A DNA stretch of 51,187 bases. Source: Anaerolineae bacterium (GTDB taxonomy: Bacteria > Chloroflexota > Anaerolineae > Aggregatilineales > Phototrophicaceae). Shown here in pieces: positions 51,043 through 51,187 of this stretch. The notes below the pieces were generated by a model. The model was not told where the DNA came from. It worked only from the letters and a program-made list of their open reading frames with translations, and made no database searches. The stretch covers positions 1 to 51,187 of the forward strand of contig JAJDXR010000017.1 of assembly GCA_022823165.1 (NCBI GenBank), written 5' to 3'. Both the position numbers and the translations under genes were made by a program. The number at the start of each line of letters is the position of its first letter. The first letter of the stretch is position 1.

Positions 51043-51187
51043 TTATCTGTATAGTTCCGCTTTGAGGTGGGTTGGGTTTTGATGGAATTTATCCGGGGTT
51101 TCTCGCCAGCGATCACAGATGAATTCATACGGACTTCGCCCCTTCAGCGTCTTGAGTCTTTTGCCAAAATTGTAGGCTTGCAAGAAT
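51043..51187 (-). CDS. IS481-type transposase, C-terminal part only
   Basis: The minus-strand frame enters from the right edge and ends at TAA 51045-51043. It reads FLQAYNFGKRLKTLKGRSPY and then EFICDRWRETPDKFHQNPTH before the stop. The pattern Y-N-F-x-x-R-L-K-T-L-x-G-x-x-P-Y-E-x-I is the end of IS481-family DDE transposases. About 48 residues are visible; the catalytic domain lies beyond the window. It is a different family from the left-edge IS3 element. The element's end should lie near or below 51040 but was not defined. Confidence 0.78.
   Translation of the reverse strand, partial: FLQAYNFGKRLKTLKGRSPYEFICDRWRETPDKFHQNPTHLKAELYR

Overview
The window reads as a chromosomal segment of a GC-rich, free-living bacterium, most likely a Chloroflexota member near Anaerolineae. 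This is inferred from gene content and not from a marker gene: an aerobic CO-dehydrogenase-type maturation cluster, a DUF348/G5/3D wall protein, a split-F420-type PPOX protein, three DinB-fold proteins, an RsfS/RecO/HU/TrhO housekeeping background, and no rRNA or tRNA seen. Base composition is fairly uniform except for a visibly AT-richer block at about 7.4-10.3 kb.

Layout. 0-0.3 kb: an IS3-type element enters from the left edge and sits against the 3' stump of a restriction-modification gene. 0.3-5.3 kb: a leftward operon-like run (MoxR ATPase, VWA/CoxE, XdhC, molybdopterin-binding protein, MocA-like transferase) that matures molybdenum hydroxylases, but without the large, medium or small hydroxylase subunits. 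5.4-7.4 kb: DinB protein and zinc alcohol dehydrogenase. 7.4-10.3 kb: a foreign-looking restriction-modification pair, a PLD-type nuclease and an N6-adenine methyltransferase, convergent and sharing a CTAG stop. 10.35-12.6 kb: an unusual 750-residue protein joining an ITPA/Ham1 pyrophosphatase to an IMP-dehydrogenase-like domain. 12.8-13.3 kb: two tiny membrane proteins behind a promoter with a dyad.

13.4-20.5 kb: mixed metabolism (YceI, metallo-beta-lactamase-fold hydrolase, AadK-like nucleotidyltransferase, secreted M1 peptidase, RsfS from a TTG start, DinB, SRPBCC, PPOX, PhyH). 20.7-23.7 kb: a zinc/manganese ABC importer whose binding protein carries four 17-residue His/Asp repeats. 23.8-31.2 kb: cell envelope (3D-domain protein, lipoprotein-like penicillin-binding protein, polyprenyl sugar transferase, glycosyltransferase). 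31.4-40.6 kb: TrhO, phosphoesterase, glycosyltransferase, RecO, S10 peptidase, HhH glycosylase, DinB, PfkB kinase, HU. 40.75-42.5 kb: a TIM-barrel isomerase homologue that appears to have lost its metal ligands, coupled to a second MoxR ATPase.

42.7-51.2 kb is more mobile: a tyrosine recombinase, a double-thioredoxin protein, two toxin-antitoxin-like pairs, a two-gene ABC exporter with one degenerate ATP site, a decayed ISAs1 transposase, a small membrane protein, and the end of an IS481-type transposase at the right edge. Short palindromes of the form GGGCGAGCC-aa-GGCTCGCCC, in places embedded in a longer conserved intergenic repeat, recur between operons. No CRISPR array, rRNA or tRNA was found. 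The least ordinary items are the ITPA-IMPDH fusion, the ligand-less isomerase, the R-M island with its dyad, three convergent gene pairs that end on a shared CTAG, and the dispersed repeat family.
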